DNA of 48,425 bases from Caldilineae bacterium (GTDB lineage Bacteria > Chloroflexota > Anaerolineae > DUEN01). Under the pieces are notes generated by a model, which worked only from the letters and a program-made list of their open reading frames with translations, searched no databases and had not been told where the DNA came from. Positions 1 to 7,036 of this stretch are shown here, in pieces. The number at the start of each line of letters is the position of its first letter. The first letter of the stretch is position 1. The translations under genes and the position numbers were made by a program. The DNA lies in contig DUEN01000011.1 of the NCBI GenBank assembly GCA_011176545.1, positions 1-48,425 of the forward strand, written 5' to 3'.

Positions 1-675
1 GATGATGTACTGGATGGCATCGTCTATGGCGCCCTGGTGGGCCTGGGCTTCGCCATGACGGAGAACGTGTTCTACTTCATGTCGATCCTGCTGGACGACG
101 GATGGGGCGCCTGGTCTTTGGCCATCTTCCTCCGATCGGTGATCTTCGGCTTTAACCATGCGTTCTTCACCAGCCTGGTGGGGATCGGTCTGGGGCTTGC
201 CCGCACGGTGCGATCCCGCGAGGTGCGATGGGGGGCTCCCGTAGTCGCTCTGGGGGCGGCCATCGTCTTTCATGCCGTGCATAACGCCGGCGCCTCGCTG
301 GCGAGCCTGAATTGCCTGGCCATGGGGGTCAGCCTGCTTGCGGATTGGGGCGGCTTCTGGATCGTGGTGGCGATCATCATCCTTTCCTGGCGTCAGGAGA
401 GGCGGTGGATCTGGGAATACCTGGCCGATGAAGGGATCTCGGAGTCGGATCGGCGGGCGGCTCTCTCTGCTCGATGGAGGAGCCGCGTCTGGTTGAGGAG
501 ACCGCGTGGAAGCAGAGCGGCGTGGCGGTCGGCTGGGGAGGACTATTATCAGCTCCTGGCCGAGTTGGCTTTTCGCAAGCGACGCCTGGCTCGCCTGGGG
601 GATGAGCCGGGATTGCGAGAGGATATTGCCCGGCTGCGAGCGCAGATACGGGAGGTTCAGAGGCGTAAGGCGTAA
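1..675 (+). CDS. PrsW-family intramembrane protease, C-terminal part (5' end outside window)
   Basis: The reading frame is open from base 1 and its start codon lies upstream of the window. The first visible residues (DGIVYGALVGLGFA, then TEN) match the conserved PrsW segment in which a Gly-rich helix precedes Glu-Asn. Further hydrophobic helices carry GFNHAFFTSLVG and FHAVHNAG, which supply the His/Asn residues typical of the family. PrsW proteins are membrane proteases of the CPBP-like superfamily; in Bacillus the namesake cleaves an anti-sigma factor. After the last membrane helix (around codon 130) the protein continues with about 95 charged residues, a cytosolic tail ending in a Leu/Arg-rich probable coiled coil, which is longer than I expect for the family. 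The stop codon runs into a 7-nt repeat array. The substrate is unknown. Family call is good; membrane topology is inferred. Confidence 0.75.
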   Translation, partial: DDVLDGIVYGALVGLGFAMTENVFYFMSILLDDGWGAWSLAIFLRSVIFGFNHAFFTSLVGIGLGLARTVRSREVRWGAPVVALGAAIVFHAVHNAGASLASLNCLAMGVSLLADWGGFWIVVAIIILSWRQERRWIWEYLADEGISESDRRAALSARWRSRVWLRRPRGSRAAWRSAGEDYYQLLAELAFRKRRLARLGDEPGLREDIARLRAQIREVQRRKA

Positions 676-710
676 AGCGTAAAATGTAAAGCGTAAAGCG
701 TAAAACGTAA
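663..710. repeat. GCGTAAA heptanucleotide array
   Basis: Six to seven degenerate copies of GCGTAAA or GCGTAAAA lie head to tail. The array starts within the last codons of the PrsW-like gene and ends just before the ribosome binding site (ACAGGAGG) of the next gene. It forms most of the intergenic spacer. Function unknown. Similar 7-nt arrays occur elsewhere in the window (near 6190, 6970 and 44690). Confidence 0.8.
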
Positions 711-726
711 CAGACAGGAGGCTATC

Positions 727-1710
727 ATGGCAAAGCCGAAGGTCTACGTCACCCGTCTGATCCCGGAAGAGGGCCTGAACATGGTCCTGGAGGCGTGCGA
801 TGCGGAGGTCTGGGAGGAGGAGCTGCCGCCACCGCGTGAGGTCCTCCTGGAGAAAGTGAAGGGCAAGGATGGATTGTTGTGTCTGTTGACCGACAAGGTG
901 GACGCGGAGTTGATGGACACGGCGGGAACGCTGAAGGTGATCAGCAACTATGCCGTGGGATACGACAATATCGATGTAAAGGCGGCCACCGAGCGCGGGA
1001 TACCCGTCGGCAACACGCCAGGGGTCCTCACAGATACGACCGCCGACTTCGCGTTCGCGTTGCTGATGGCGGTGGCCCGCCGTGTAGTGGAGGGCGTGGA
1101 CTACGTGCGCGCCGGTAAGTGGAAGACGTGGGGGCCGCGTTTGCTGTTGGGGCAGGACATCCATGGCGCCACGTTAGGGATCATCGGCTTTGGCCGTATT
1201 GGTCAGGCGGTAGCCCGCCGGGCGAAGGGCTTTGACATGAGAATCCTCTATTATGATATCTACCGGCGGGAGGATTTAGAGCAGAGCATGGGCGTGCAGT
1301 ATGTCGATATGGACACGCTGCTCCGGGAATCCGATTTCGTCACGATCCATACGAGCCTGAACGAGAGCACGTATCATCTGATTGATCGAGAAGCGCTGGA
1401 GAAGATGAAACCGACGGCGATCCTGATCAACACGGCGCGCGGCCCGATCGTGGATCCAGAGGCGCTGGCGGAGGCCCTGGAGCAGGGGAAGATCGCCGGG
1501 GCCGGGCTGGACGTGACGGAGCCGGAGCCTATCAACATGGACAGTCCCTTGCTCAAGCTCCCCAACTGCGTCATCGTGCCGCATATCGCGTCGGCCAGCG
1601 TGGTAACGCGCGGGAAGATGGCGCGCATGGCGGCCGAGAACCTGCTGGCCGGATTGCGCGGCGAGCGGCTGCCCAATTGCGTCAATCCGGAAGTGTACGA
1701 GCGTGGATAG
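727..1710 (+). CDS. gyaR: D-2-hydroxyacid dehydrogenase, glyoxylate/hydroxypyruvate reductase type
   Basis: 327 aa, the usual length for D-isomer-specific 2-hydroxyacid dehydrogenases. These enzymes reversibly reduce 2-keto acids such as glyoxylate or hydroxypyruvate with NAD(P)H in the cytosol. The Rossmann nucleotide motif GFGRIG is at residues 154-159. The catalytic triad of the family is visible: Arg238 in NTARGP, a Glu at 265-267 in DVTEPEP, and His286 in PHIASAS. The N-terminal segment (SNYAVGYDNID, 73-83) is typical of the glyoxylate reductase/GyaR group rather than D-lactate dehydrogenases. The start ATG follows AGGAGG at good spacing. The cyclophilin-like gene follows 11 bp downstream and is probably cotranscribed. 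Exact substrate cannot be told from sequence; hydroxypyruvate, glyoxylate and related keto acids are all possible. Confidence 0.88.
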   Translation: MAKPKVYVTRLIPEEGLNMVLEACDAEVWEEELPPPREVLLEKVKGKDGLLCLLTDKVDAELMDTAGTLKVISNYAVGYDNIDVKAATERGIPVGNTPGVLTDTTADFAFALLMAVARRVVEGVDYVRAGKWKTWGPRLLLGQDIHGATLGIIGFGRIGQAVARRAKGFDMRILYYDIYRREDLEQSMGVQYVDMDTLLRESDFVTIHTSLNESTYHLIDREALEKMKPTAILINTARGPIVDPEALAEALEQGKIAGAGLDVTEPEPINMDSPLLKLPNCVIVPHIASASVVTRGKMARMAAENLLAGLRGERLPNCVNPEVYERG

Positions 1711-1721
1711 GAGAGGGGACC

Positions 1722-2096
1722 ATGCGTCGGATTCGGATCACGGCAGGAAGTGTCTCCGCCGAGGCGGAGTTGAACGACTCGGCGACGGCTGATGCCATCT
1801 GGCAGGCCTTGCCGTTGAAGGCCCGGGCCAACACGTGGGGGGATGAGATCTACTTCGGCATCCCAGTACACGTGGGTGAGGAGGATGCCCAGGAGGTCGT
1901 GGAGATGGGGGACCTGGGCTATTGGCCGCCGGGGCATGCGTTCTGCATCTTCTTCGGCCGCACGCCGGCCAGCATAGGGGATGAGATTCGCCCGGCCAGC
2001 CCGGTGAACGTGTTCGGTAAGGTAGTGGGCGATCCAACCGTCTTCAAAGCCGTACGTGATGGCGAGGAAGTCGTCGTCGAGGCGATCGAGGAGTGA
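1722..2096 (+). CDS. Cyclophilin-like fold protein (TM1367-type)
   Basis: 124 aa. I chose the ATG at 1722 because it follows GAGAGGGG and leaves only a short spacer after the dehydrogenase; the frame is open further upstream, but that would overlap the dehydrogenase. The sequence (ATADAIWQALPL near the N-terminus, GDEIYFGIPV, GDLGYWPPGHAFCIFFGR) resembles small bacterial proteins with a cyclophilin-like beta barrel, such as the Thermotoga TM1367 group. These lack the conserved residues of peptidyl-prolyl isomerases, and their role is unsettled. There is no signal peptide or membrane helix, so it is probably cytosolic. It is cotranscribed with the 2-hydroxyacid dehydrogenase and followed by a strong terminator, making a two-gene unit. 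Family assignment is from memory of conserved segments. Confidence 0.7.
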   Translation: MRRIRITAGSVSAEAELNDSATADAIWQALPLKARANTWGDEIYFGIPVHVGEEDAQEVVEMGDLGYWPPGHAFCIFFGRTPASIGDEIRPASPVNVFGKVVGDPTVFKAVRDGEEVVVEAIEE

Positions 2097-2122
2097 AATC
2101 TCCTATGCTAGAGCGTGATCGA

Positions 2123-2160
2123 GGGACCCGACCTTGCTCCCAAGGTCGGGTCCCTTGCTT
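2123..2160 (+). terminator. Rho-independent terminator
   Basis: A perfect 14-bp stem (2123-2136 with 2141-2154, arms GGGACCCGACCTTG and its complement) closes a CTCC loop and is followed by a T-rich TTGCTTT. It lies 26 bp after the cyclophilin-like gene and ends that unit before uvrB. Confidence 0.88.
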
Positions 2161-2192
2161 TAGAGCGGGAGTTGGTCAGAGATATCATAACG

Positions 2193-2221
2193 TGGACAAA
2201 ACAGGAAAAAGGCATTATAAT
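2193..2221 (+). promoter_or_regulatory. Sigma-70-type promoter of uvrB
   Basis: TGGACA at 2193-2198, a 17-nt spacer, then a consensus TATAAT at 2216-2221. Transcription would start near 2228, just ahead of the LexA-type box and about 40 nt before the uvrB start. Confidence 0.75.
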
Positions 2222-2233
2222 GAATGTAGGTGT

Positions 2234-2247
2234 CGAACTTCTGTTCT
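2234..2247 (+). promoter_or_regulatory. LexA/SOS box (Cheo-box type) upstream of uvrB
   Basis: CGAACTTCTGTTCT fits the Gram-positive LexA consensus CGAAC-N4-GTTCG at every position except the last. It lies immediately downstream of the -10 element, where a bound repressor would block transcription. uvrB is an SOS gene in many bacteria. The motif and its position are seen; regulation by LexA is inferred. Confidence 0.7.
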
Positions 2248-2267
2248 GTTAGGTAGTGAGAGGGGCA

Positions 2268-4346
2268 ATGCCGGAATTTCGAGTGGTCTCGGAGTTTCAG
2301 CCGACGGGGGATCAGCCTCAGGCGATCGACAAGCTGGTCGAAGGGCTGCGGAAGGGATATAAACATCAAACTCTGCTGGGCGCTACCGGCACGGGGAAGA
2401 CCTTCGTCATGGCCAAGGTGATCGAGGCGGTCCAGCGGCCGACGTTGGTCCTGGCCCATAACAAGACCCTGGCGGCCCAGCTATACGCGGAGTTTCGCGA
2501 GTTCTTCCCTTATAACGCTGTGGAGTATTTCGTCAGCTACTACGACTACTACCAACCCGAGGCTTATATCCCGCGCACGGATACGTATATCGAGAAGGAC
2601 GCCCAGATCAACGAGGAGATCGATCGGCTGCGGCTGGCGGCCACCTCCGCGCTCCTGAGCCGACGAGATGTGATCATCGTCTCCTCGGTGAGCTGCATCT
2701 ATGGCCTGGGAAGCCCGGAGGAGTACGGCCGCGTGGTCGTGACGCTGCGGGTGGGTGAAATGTATCGCCGAAGCACCCTCCTGCGCCATCTGGTCAGCAT
2801 CTACTACGAGCGTAATGATGCCGTCCTGGAGCGCGGCCGGTTCCGCGTCCGGGGGGACACGTTGGAGATCCAGCCCGCCTACAGTGAATTTGCCTTCCGC
2901 GTGGAGTTCTTCGGTGACGAGGTGGAACGGATCACCGAGATCGATCCCCTGACTGGCGAGGTATTGGCGGAACACGACCAGATCGAGATCTACCCGGCCA
3001 AGCACTTCATCACGCCGCAGGAGAAGCTGGAGAAGGCGCTGCAGGACATCGAGGAGGAACTGGAGCAGCGGCTGGCGGAATTGCGGGCGGCCGGTAAGCT
3101 GCTGGAGGCCCAGCGGCTGGAGCAGCGCACCCGTTACGATATCGAGATGTTGCGTGAGGTGGGATATTGCCCTGGCATCGAGAATTACTCGCGTCATCTC
3201 GACCAGCGCCCACCCGGGTCGCCCCCCTGGACCTTGCTGGATTACTTCCCGCCGGACTGGCTGCTGTTCGTGGATGAGTCGCACATGACGATCCCGCAAG
3301 TACAGGGGATGTATCGGGGCGATCGCAGCCGCAAGGAGGTGCTGGTGGAGTATGGGTTCCGCCTGCCCTCGGCGTTGGACAATCGCCCGCTCCGCTTCGA
3401 CGAGTTCGAGGAGCGTATCAACCAGGTCATCTATGTCTCCGCCACGCCCGGCCCATACGAGCGGGAGCACTCGGCGCAGATCGTGGAGCAGATCATCCGG
3501 CCCACCGGCCTGGTGGACCCGCGTGTCGAGGTGCGGCCTACCGAGGGCCAGATCGACGATCTAATCAACGAGATCCAGAAGCGGGTCCGCGTGGGCGAGC
3601 GCGTCCTGGTGACCACGCTGACCAAGCGCATGGCCGAGGACCTGTCCGACTACCTGGCCGAGTTGGGGATCAAAGTCCACTACCTGCACTCGGAGATCGA
3701 CACCATCGAGCGGGTGGAGATCCTGCGAGACCTACGGCTGGGCGTATATGACGTAGTCGTGGGGATCAACCTGCTGCGCGAGGGATTGGATCTGCCTGAG
3801 GTCAGCCTGGTGGCCATCCTGGACGCGGACAAGGAGGGCTTCCTGCGCTCGGAGACGGCGTTGATCCAGACCATCGGGCGGGCGGCGCGGCACGTGAATG
3901 GCACGGTGATTATGTATGCTGATACGATTACGGAGTCCATGCGCCGCGCCATCGACGAGACCAACCGCCGCCGTCGCATCCAGGAGGCATACAATCGTGA
4001 GCACGGCATCGAGCCACAGAGCATCATCAAAGAGGTGCGTGATCTGACCGATCGCGTGATGAGCATGCGCATGGCGGCCGAGCCCGCTCCGGTCTATCAC
4101 GCGGGAGAGAAGCGGGCCGTCACGCCGCGGCTGCCCAAGGATGAGATCGCTCGCGTGATCAAGGACTTGGAGAAGCAGATGAAGCAGGCCGCGGCCGCGT
4201 TGGAGTTCGAGAAGGCTGCCGTGCTGCGAGATCAGATCCTCGAGCTGCGACAGCAGATGGCCCTGGAGGACGAGCGGCCCGAGTGGGAGAAAGTGCGAGA
4301 GCTGGAGCGGGCCGAACGCAAGCAGCGGTTGGGCGTGGAAAAGTAG
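2268..4346 (+). CDS. uvrB: Excinuclease ABC subunit B
   Basis: 692 aa, full length for UvrB, the damage-verifying helicase-like subunit of nucleotide excision repair. It is loaded by UvrA, opens the lesion site and recruits UvrC. Visible motifs in order: Walker A GATGTGKT near residue 40; the beta-hairpin region rich in Tyr ([13 protein letters not shown]) near 95; the DESH helicase motif II near 340; helicase motifs V and VI ([21 protein letters not shown]); and a C-terminal UVR domain ([18 protein letters not shown]) that contacts UvrC. The ATG at 2268 gives the usual MPEF-type start. An in-frame GTG at 2256 is possible, since the AGAGGGG upstream of the ATG is closely spaced. The gene stands alone between two terminators, behind its own promoter and LexA-type box. 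No anomaly seen. Confidence 0.98.
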   Translation: MPEFRVVSEFQPTGDQPQAIDKLVEGLRKGYKHQTLLGATGTGKTFVMAKVIEAVQRPTLVLAHNKTLAAQLYAEFREFFPYNAVEYFVSYYDYYQPEAYIPRTDTYIEKDAQINEEIDRLRLAATSALLSRRDVIIVSSVSCIYGLGSPEEYGRVVVTLRVGEMYRRSTLLRHLVSIYYERNDAVLERGRFRVRGDTLEIQPAYSEFAFRVEFFGDEVERITEIDPLTGEVLAEHDQIEIYPAKHFITPQEKLEKALQDIEEELEQRLAELRAAGKLLEAQRLEQRTRYDIEMLREVGYCPGIENYSRHLDQRPPGSPPWTLLDYFPPDWLLFVDESHMTIPQVQGMYRGDRSRKEVLVEYGFRLPSALDNRPLRFDEFEERINQVIYVSATPGPYEREHSAQIVEQIIRPTGLVDPRVEVRPTEGQIDDLINEIQKRVRVGERVLVTTLTKRMAEDLSDYLAELGIKVHYLHSEIDTIERVEILRDLRLGVYDVVVGINLLREGLDLPEVSLVAILDADKEGFLRSETALIQTIGRAARHVNGTVIMYADTITESMRRAIDETNRRRRIQEAYNREHGIEPQSIIKEVRDLTDRVMSMRMAAEPAPVYHAGEKRAVTPRLPKDEIARVIKDLEKQMKQAAAALEFEKAAVLRDQILELRQQMALEDERPEWEKVRELERAERKQRLGVEK

Positions 4347-4349
4347 CTG

Positions 4350-4382
4350 AGAAACCCGGAGCCTCTGAGGCTCCGGGTTTCT
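4350..4382 (+). terminator. Rho-independent terminator of uvrB
   Basis: A perfect 15-bp stem (4350-4364 with 4368-4382; AGAAACCCGGAGCCT and its complement) closes a CTG loop four bases after the uvrB stop. The 3' arm ends in GGGTTTCT. A second, smaller hairpin (TCGCCTCCGAGGCGA) follows at about 4388. Confidence 0.85.
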
Positions 4383-4453
4383 GGGAGACCCCTCGCCTCC
4401 GAGGCGATTGCGGCGTGGTGGGGTTTGGCATTGGATCTGCTAGGAGGGAAGAG

Positions 4454-4726
4454 ATGATGGCTCGTTTTATTCTCACCGACTACGTGAATCAGGCCATGGC
4501 TTATGCCGTTTACGATAAATTGGAGGACGGGACCTTCGTAGGAAGGGTTCCTCCCTGCAAAGGCGTGGTTGCCTTTGGAACCACATTGCGAGAATGCGAG
4601 GAGGAATTACGGTCAACTCTGGAGGATTGGATCCTGGTTGGCCTGAAACTGGGACATCCATTGCCAGTCATCGACGGCATTGACCTGAACAAGGAGCCAG
4701 TCCGTGAGCCGGTGGACACCATGTAA
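4454..4726 (+). CDS. hicB: HicB-family antitoxin
   Basis: 90 aa. The ATG at 4454 follows AGGAGGGAA at good spacing; the frame is open upstream but runs through the uvrB terminator. The N-terminal part (YAVYDKLEDGTFVGRVPPCKG, then FGTTLRECEEELRSTLEDWI) is the partial RNase-H-like fold of HicB antitoxins, which bind and neutralise the HicA mRNA endonuclease. The short C-terminal tail (VIDGIDLNK) lacks a recognisable DNA-binding domain, unlike longer HicB proteins. The hicA toxin gene follows with a 23-bp overlap. The order here is antitoxin first. The pairing is well supported by both sequence and arrangement. Confidence 0.85.
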   Translation: MMARFILTDYVNQAMAYAVYDKLEDGTFVGRVPPCKGVVAFGTTLRECEEELRSTLEDWILVGLKLGHPLPVIDGIDLNKEPVREPVDTM

Positions 4727-4934
4727 ACGACGCGATTTTGTTCGCCGCTTGCGTAAACTTGGCTTTGAAGGGCCATATTCGGGGACTCGCCACCAGTTCA
4801 TGGTGTATGGGCAACATCGATTGGCGATCCCGTCGAACGTCGAGTTCTCCGTGCCCCAACTACGCATGATGATTCGTGAGGTTGAGAGGATTATTGGGCG
4901 TCAACTCAGCTTGGAGGAGTGGCGTAACCTTTGA
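4704..4934 (+). CDS. hicA: HicA-family mRNA interferase toxin
   Basis: 76 aa, with a GTG start inside the end of hicB preceded by AAGGAG (4691-4696). HicA toxins are small double-stranded-RNA-binding-fold RNases that cleave mRNA. The sequence begins CKRRDFVRRLRKLGF and carries GTRHQFMVYG, where the His (around residue 30) is the catalytic residue of the family, followed by the basic/hydrophobic segment RLAIPSNVEFSVPQLRMMIREV. It looks intact. It overlaps hicB by 23 bp, implying translational coupling. A 153-bp nested inverted-repeat element begins 17 bp after its stop. Confidence 0.85.
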   Translation: MSRWTPCKRRDFVRRLRKLGFEGPYSGTRHQFMVYGQHRLAIPSNVEFSVPQLRMMIREVERIIGRQLSLEEWRNL

Positions 4935-4951
4935 GCGAAGGAAAGTCTATT

Positions 4952-5104
4952 GATCTTCGCATGGCGAAAGCAACATGTGGCCGTGTCACTCGTTTCGGAT
5001 AAGCCTCTAGAACCAACGTAGGGGCGACCTGCAGGTCGCCCCTACAGAACCCTGCCGTTTCCTGAAGACCAGGGTTCATATGTTGCTTTATCTAAGCGAA
5101 GATC
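4952..5104. repeat. Nested inverted-repeat (MITE-like) element with GTAGGGGCG palindrome
   Basis: The outer arms are 25 nt each: GATCTTCGC-N7-AAGCAACAT (4952-4976) and its mirror ATGTTGCTT-N7-GCGAAGATC (5080-5104). The centre holds a perfect 28-bp palindrome (5018-5045; GTAGGGGCGACC, TGCA, GGTCGCCCCTAC). AGAACC occurs on both sides of the palindrome (5009-5014 and 5046-5051), a possible target duplication. A further 8-bp hairpin (GAACCCTG/CAGGGTTC, 5047-5077) sits inside. No coding capacity. It fills the gap between hicA and the DUF433 gene and could be a small non-autonomous mobile element or a structured terminator. Confidence 0.8.
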
Positions 5105-5149
5105 TATAAGATCCCAAGTCTCTGAGAGCATACACTAAATGGGGTATAA

Positions 5150-5380
<231 letters not shown>

Positions 5381-5401
5381 TCTCCGAGGGTAAGGAGATA
5401 C

Positions 5402-6259
5402 ATGGTGTCGGATCGGTCCTATCGAGAGTATCAAACCGTTATTGCCCAAATGGTAAGCGACAAGGGGATTCGTCAGGCGGCCGCGAGCGTTCACAACAGC
5501 GATCGATTCCGGTGGGATGCGAAGAGGCGGCGCTGGCTGGCCACTCCCTGCCCGGGATGCACAGTGATCACGCCACCGTTCCTGGAGGAGACGGCCAACG
5601 TGGCCACATACGCCCGGCTGGGGGATATCCAGCAGGCGCTCGTGCAGGGGGCTGGCGCGACCGTCCTGGCGCCGGTCCCTGTCTCCAGCTTCCACCTGAC
5701 GGTGGCCGACCTGGTGTGGGGCGATACGTATCTCCGACAGAACGATCTGCCCGGCTACGAGGGGAGGTTGATCGCGGCGATCACCGATGTCTTCCAGCAT
5801 AATGGTCGCTTGGCCGACGAGGCGATTCCGGCCCTCTTGCGAGGCGTCACCGCGTTCGTGTCGGGTATCGTGGCCGTTGTCGATTTCCCGAACGAGACCG
5901 ATTACGTCCGGCTGTGCGCCCTGCGTGCCGCCATCTATGAGGATAAGCGGCTGCAGGCGCTGGGCGTATATCCGACGGGGCCATTCACCGGTCACATCAC
6001 CCTGGCGTACGTGAGTGGCCTGAAGGGCGAGGAAGACCGCGAGCGGCTGGCGGATACGCTGACCGCATTGAATCGGGAGTACTTCGAGCAACCGATCCCT
6101 TTCTCCCTGGTTCGAGCGGAATTCCGTCGATTCGCCGACATGTCGGCTTATCATAGGGCCCCGGACTGGCCGATCTTTCACTTCACATGCAACACGCAAC
6201 ACGAGAGGAGTCCTCATGCCCAACATTCCCATTGCATTACAGATGTACACCGTTCGTGA
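5402..6259 (+). CDS. 2H phosphoesterase superfamily protein (DUF1868-like)
   Basis: 285 aa. Two H-x-T motifs, FHLTVADL (about residue 100) and GHITLAYV (about 200), are the paired catalytic His motifs of the 2H phosphoesterase superfamily, whose members cleave or make 2',3'-cyclic and 2'-5' phosphodiester bonds. The layout and the N-terminal IRQAAAS...NSDRFRWDAKRRRWLATPCPG resemble DUF1868 proteins. The substrate is unknown, probably a small cyclic nucleotide or RNA end. The last 20 or so residues (after WPIFHF) look random. They read through a GCAACAC repeat and overlap the next gene by 44 bp, so the original stop has probably been lost or shifted. The start ATG follows TAAGGAGA. Confidence 0.72.
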   Translation: MVSDRSYREYQTVIAQMVSDKGIRQAAASVHNSDRFRWDAKRRRWLATPCPGCTVITPPFLEETANVATYARLGDIQQALVQGAGATVLAPVPVSSFHLTVADLVWGDTYLRQNDLPGYEGRLIAAITDVFQHNGRLADEAIPALLRGVTAFVSGIVAVVDFPNETDYVRLCALRAAIYEDKRLQALGVYPTGPFTGHITLAYVSGLKGEEDRERLADTLTALNREYFEQPIPFSLVRAEFRRFADMSAYHRAPDWPIFHFTCNTQHERSPHAQHSHCITDVHRS

Positions 6260-6977
6260 CGTAGCAGAAACGGATTTCATCGCCGCGCTGCGGCAGGTGG
6301 CGGAGATCGGATACACGGGCGTCGAGTTGGCGGGCACATTCGGCCTGTCAGCGGGCGAGCTCAAGGCTGCCCTGGACGATTTGGGGCTCAAGGTGGCCGG
6401 CAGCCACATCGGCCTGGACATGCTGGAGGAGGACCTCGCCAGCGTCATTGAATACAACCAGCTCATCGGTAATCCGTACATTGTCGTGCCTGCAGTGCCG
6501 GGGGATCGACGGCGGACGCTGGACGACTGGCGTCGCCTGGCGGAACTGCTCAATCGGATCGGCCGGGAGGTAAAGCAGGCCGGGATGCAGTTCTGCTATC
6601 ACAACCATGCCTTCGAGTTCGAGACCTTCGATGGCAAATGCGCCTTGGACTGGCTATACGAGCTGACGGATCCAGATCTGGTCAAGGCGGAGATAGATGT
6701 CTATTGGGTTCAGTACGCGGGACAAGATCCGGTCACGTACCTGCGCAAATACGCCGATCGACTGGTACTGGTCCATTTGAAAGACATGGAGCCCGGGGAC
6801 GAGCGCTTCTTCGCCGAGGTGGGTGAGGGCGTCATCGAATGGCCGCCCATCTTCGAGGCCTCGGAGGCGGCCCATGTGCAGTGGTACGTGGTCGAACAAG
6901 ATCGCTGTCGCCGTCCTTCCATGGAGAGCGCCCGCATCAGCCTCCAAAACCTGAGGGGGATGGTCTCCAATCTCTAA
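6216..6977 (+). CDS. Sugar phosphate isomerase/epimerase (xylose isomerase-like TIM barrel)
   Basis: 253 aa, a complete TIM-barrel domain of the AP endonuclease 2/xylose isomerase-like superfamily. The characteristic start ALQMYTVRD, then [24 protein letters not shown], the metal-binding segment [12 protein letters not shown] (about 125-136), a metal-ligand Asp in [12 protein letters not shown], and VLVHLKDM are all visible. Members isomerise or epimerise sugar or inositol derivatives, commonly 2-keto-myo-inositol-type substrates; some are 3-dehydroshikimate dehydratases. GAGAGGAG precedes the ATG. It overlaps the preceding 2H gene by 44 bp. Downstream, a CAATCTC-type repeat (about 6966-6996) separates it from gyrA. 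The substrate cannot be assigned from sequence. Confidence 0.82.
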   Translation: MPNIPIALQMYTVRDVAETDFIAALRQVAEIGYTGVELAGTFGLSAGELKAALDDLGLKVAGSHIGLDMLEEDLASVIEYNQLIGNPYIVVPAVPGDRRRTLDDWRRLAELLNRIGREVKQAGMQFCYHNHAFEFETFDGKCALDWLYELTDPDLVKAEIDVYWVQYAGQDPVTYLRKYADRLVLVHLKDMEPGDERFFAEVGEGVIEWPPIFEASEAAHVQWYVVEQDRCRRPSMESARISLQNLRGMVSNL

Positions 6978-7036
6978 CCCCCAATCTCCAAATCATCCAC
7001 CCAACCCCGGGACCGAAAACGGACGAGGGTAGAAGC

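Noticed and set aside
663..710. The GCGTAAA repeat as a CRISPR or attachment site
   Set aside because: The units are contiguous and degenerate with no spacers, and no integrase or Cas gene is nearby.
2481..3470. A 329-codon open frame on the minus strand inside uvrB
   Set aside because: It is opposite a complete, well conserved uvrB gene, has no recognisable domain and is a GC-bias shadow.
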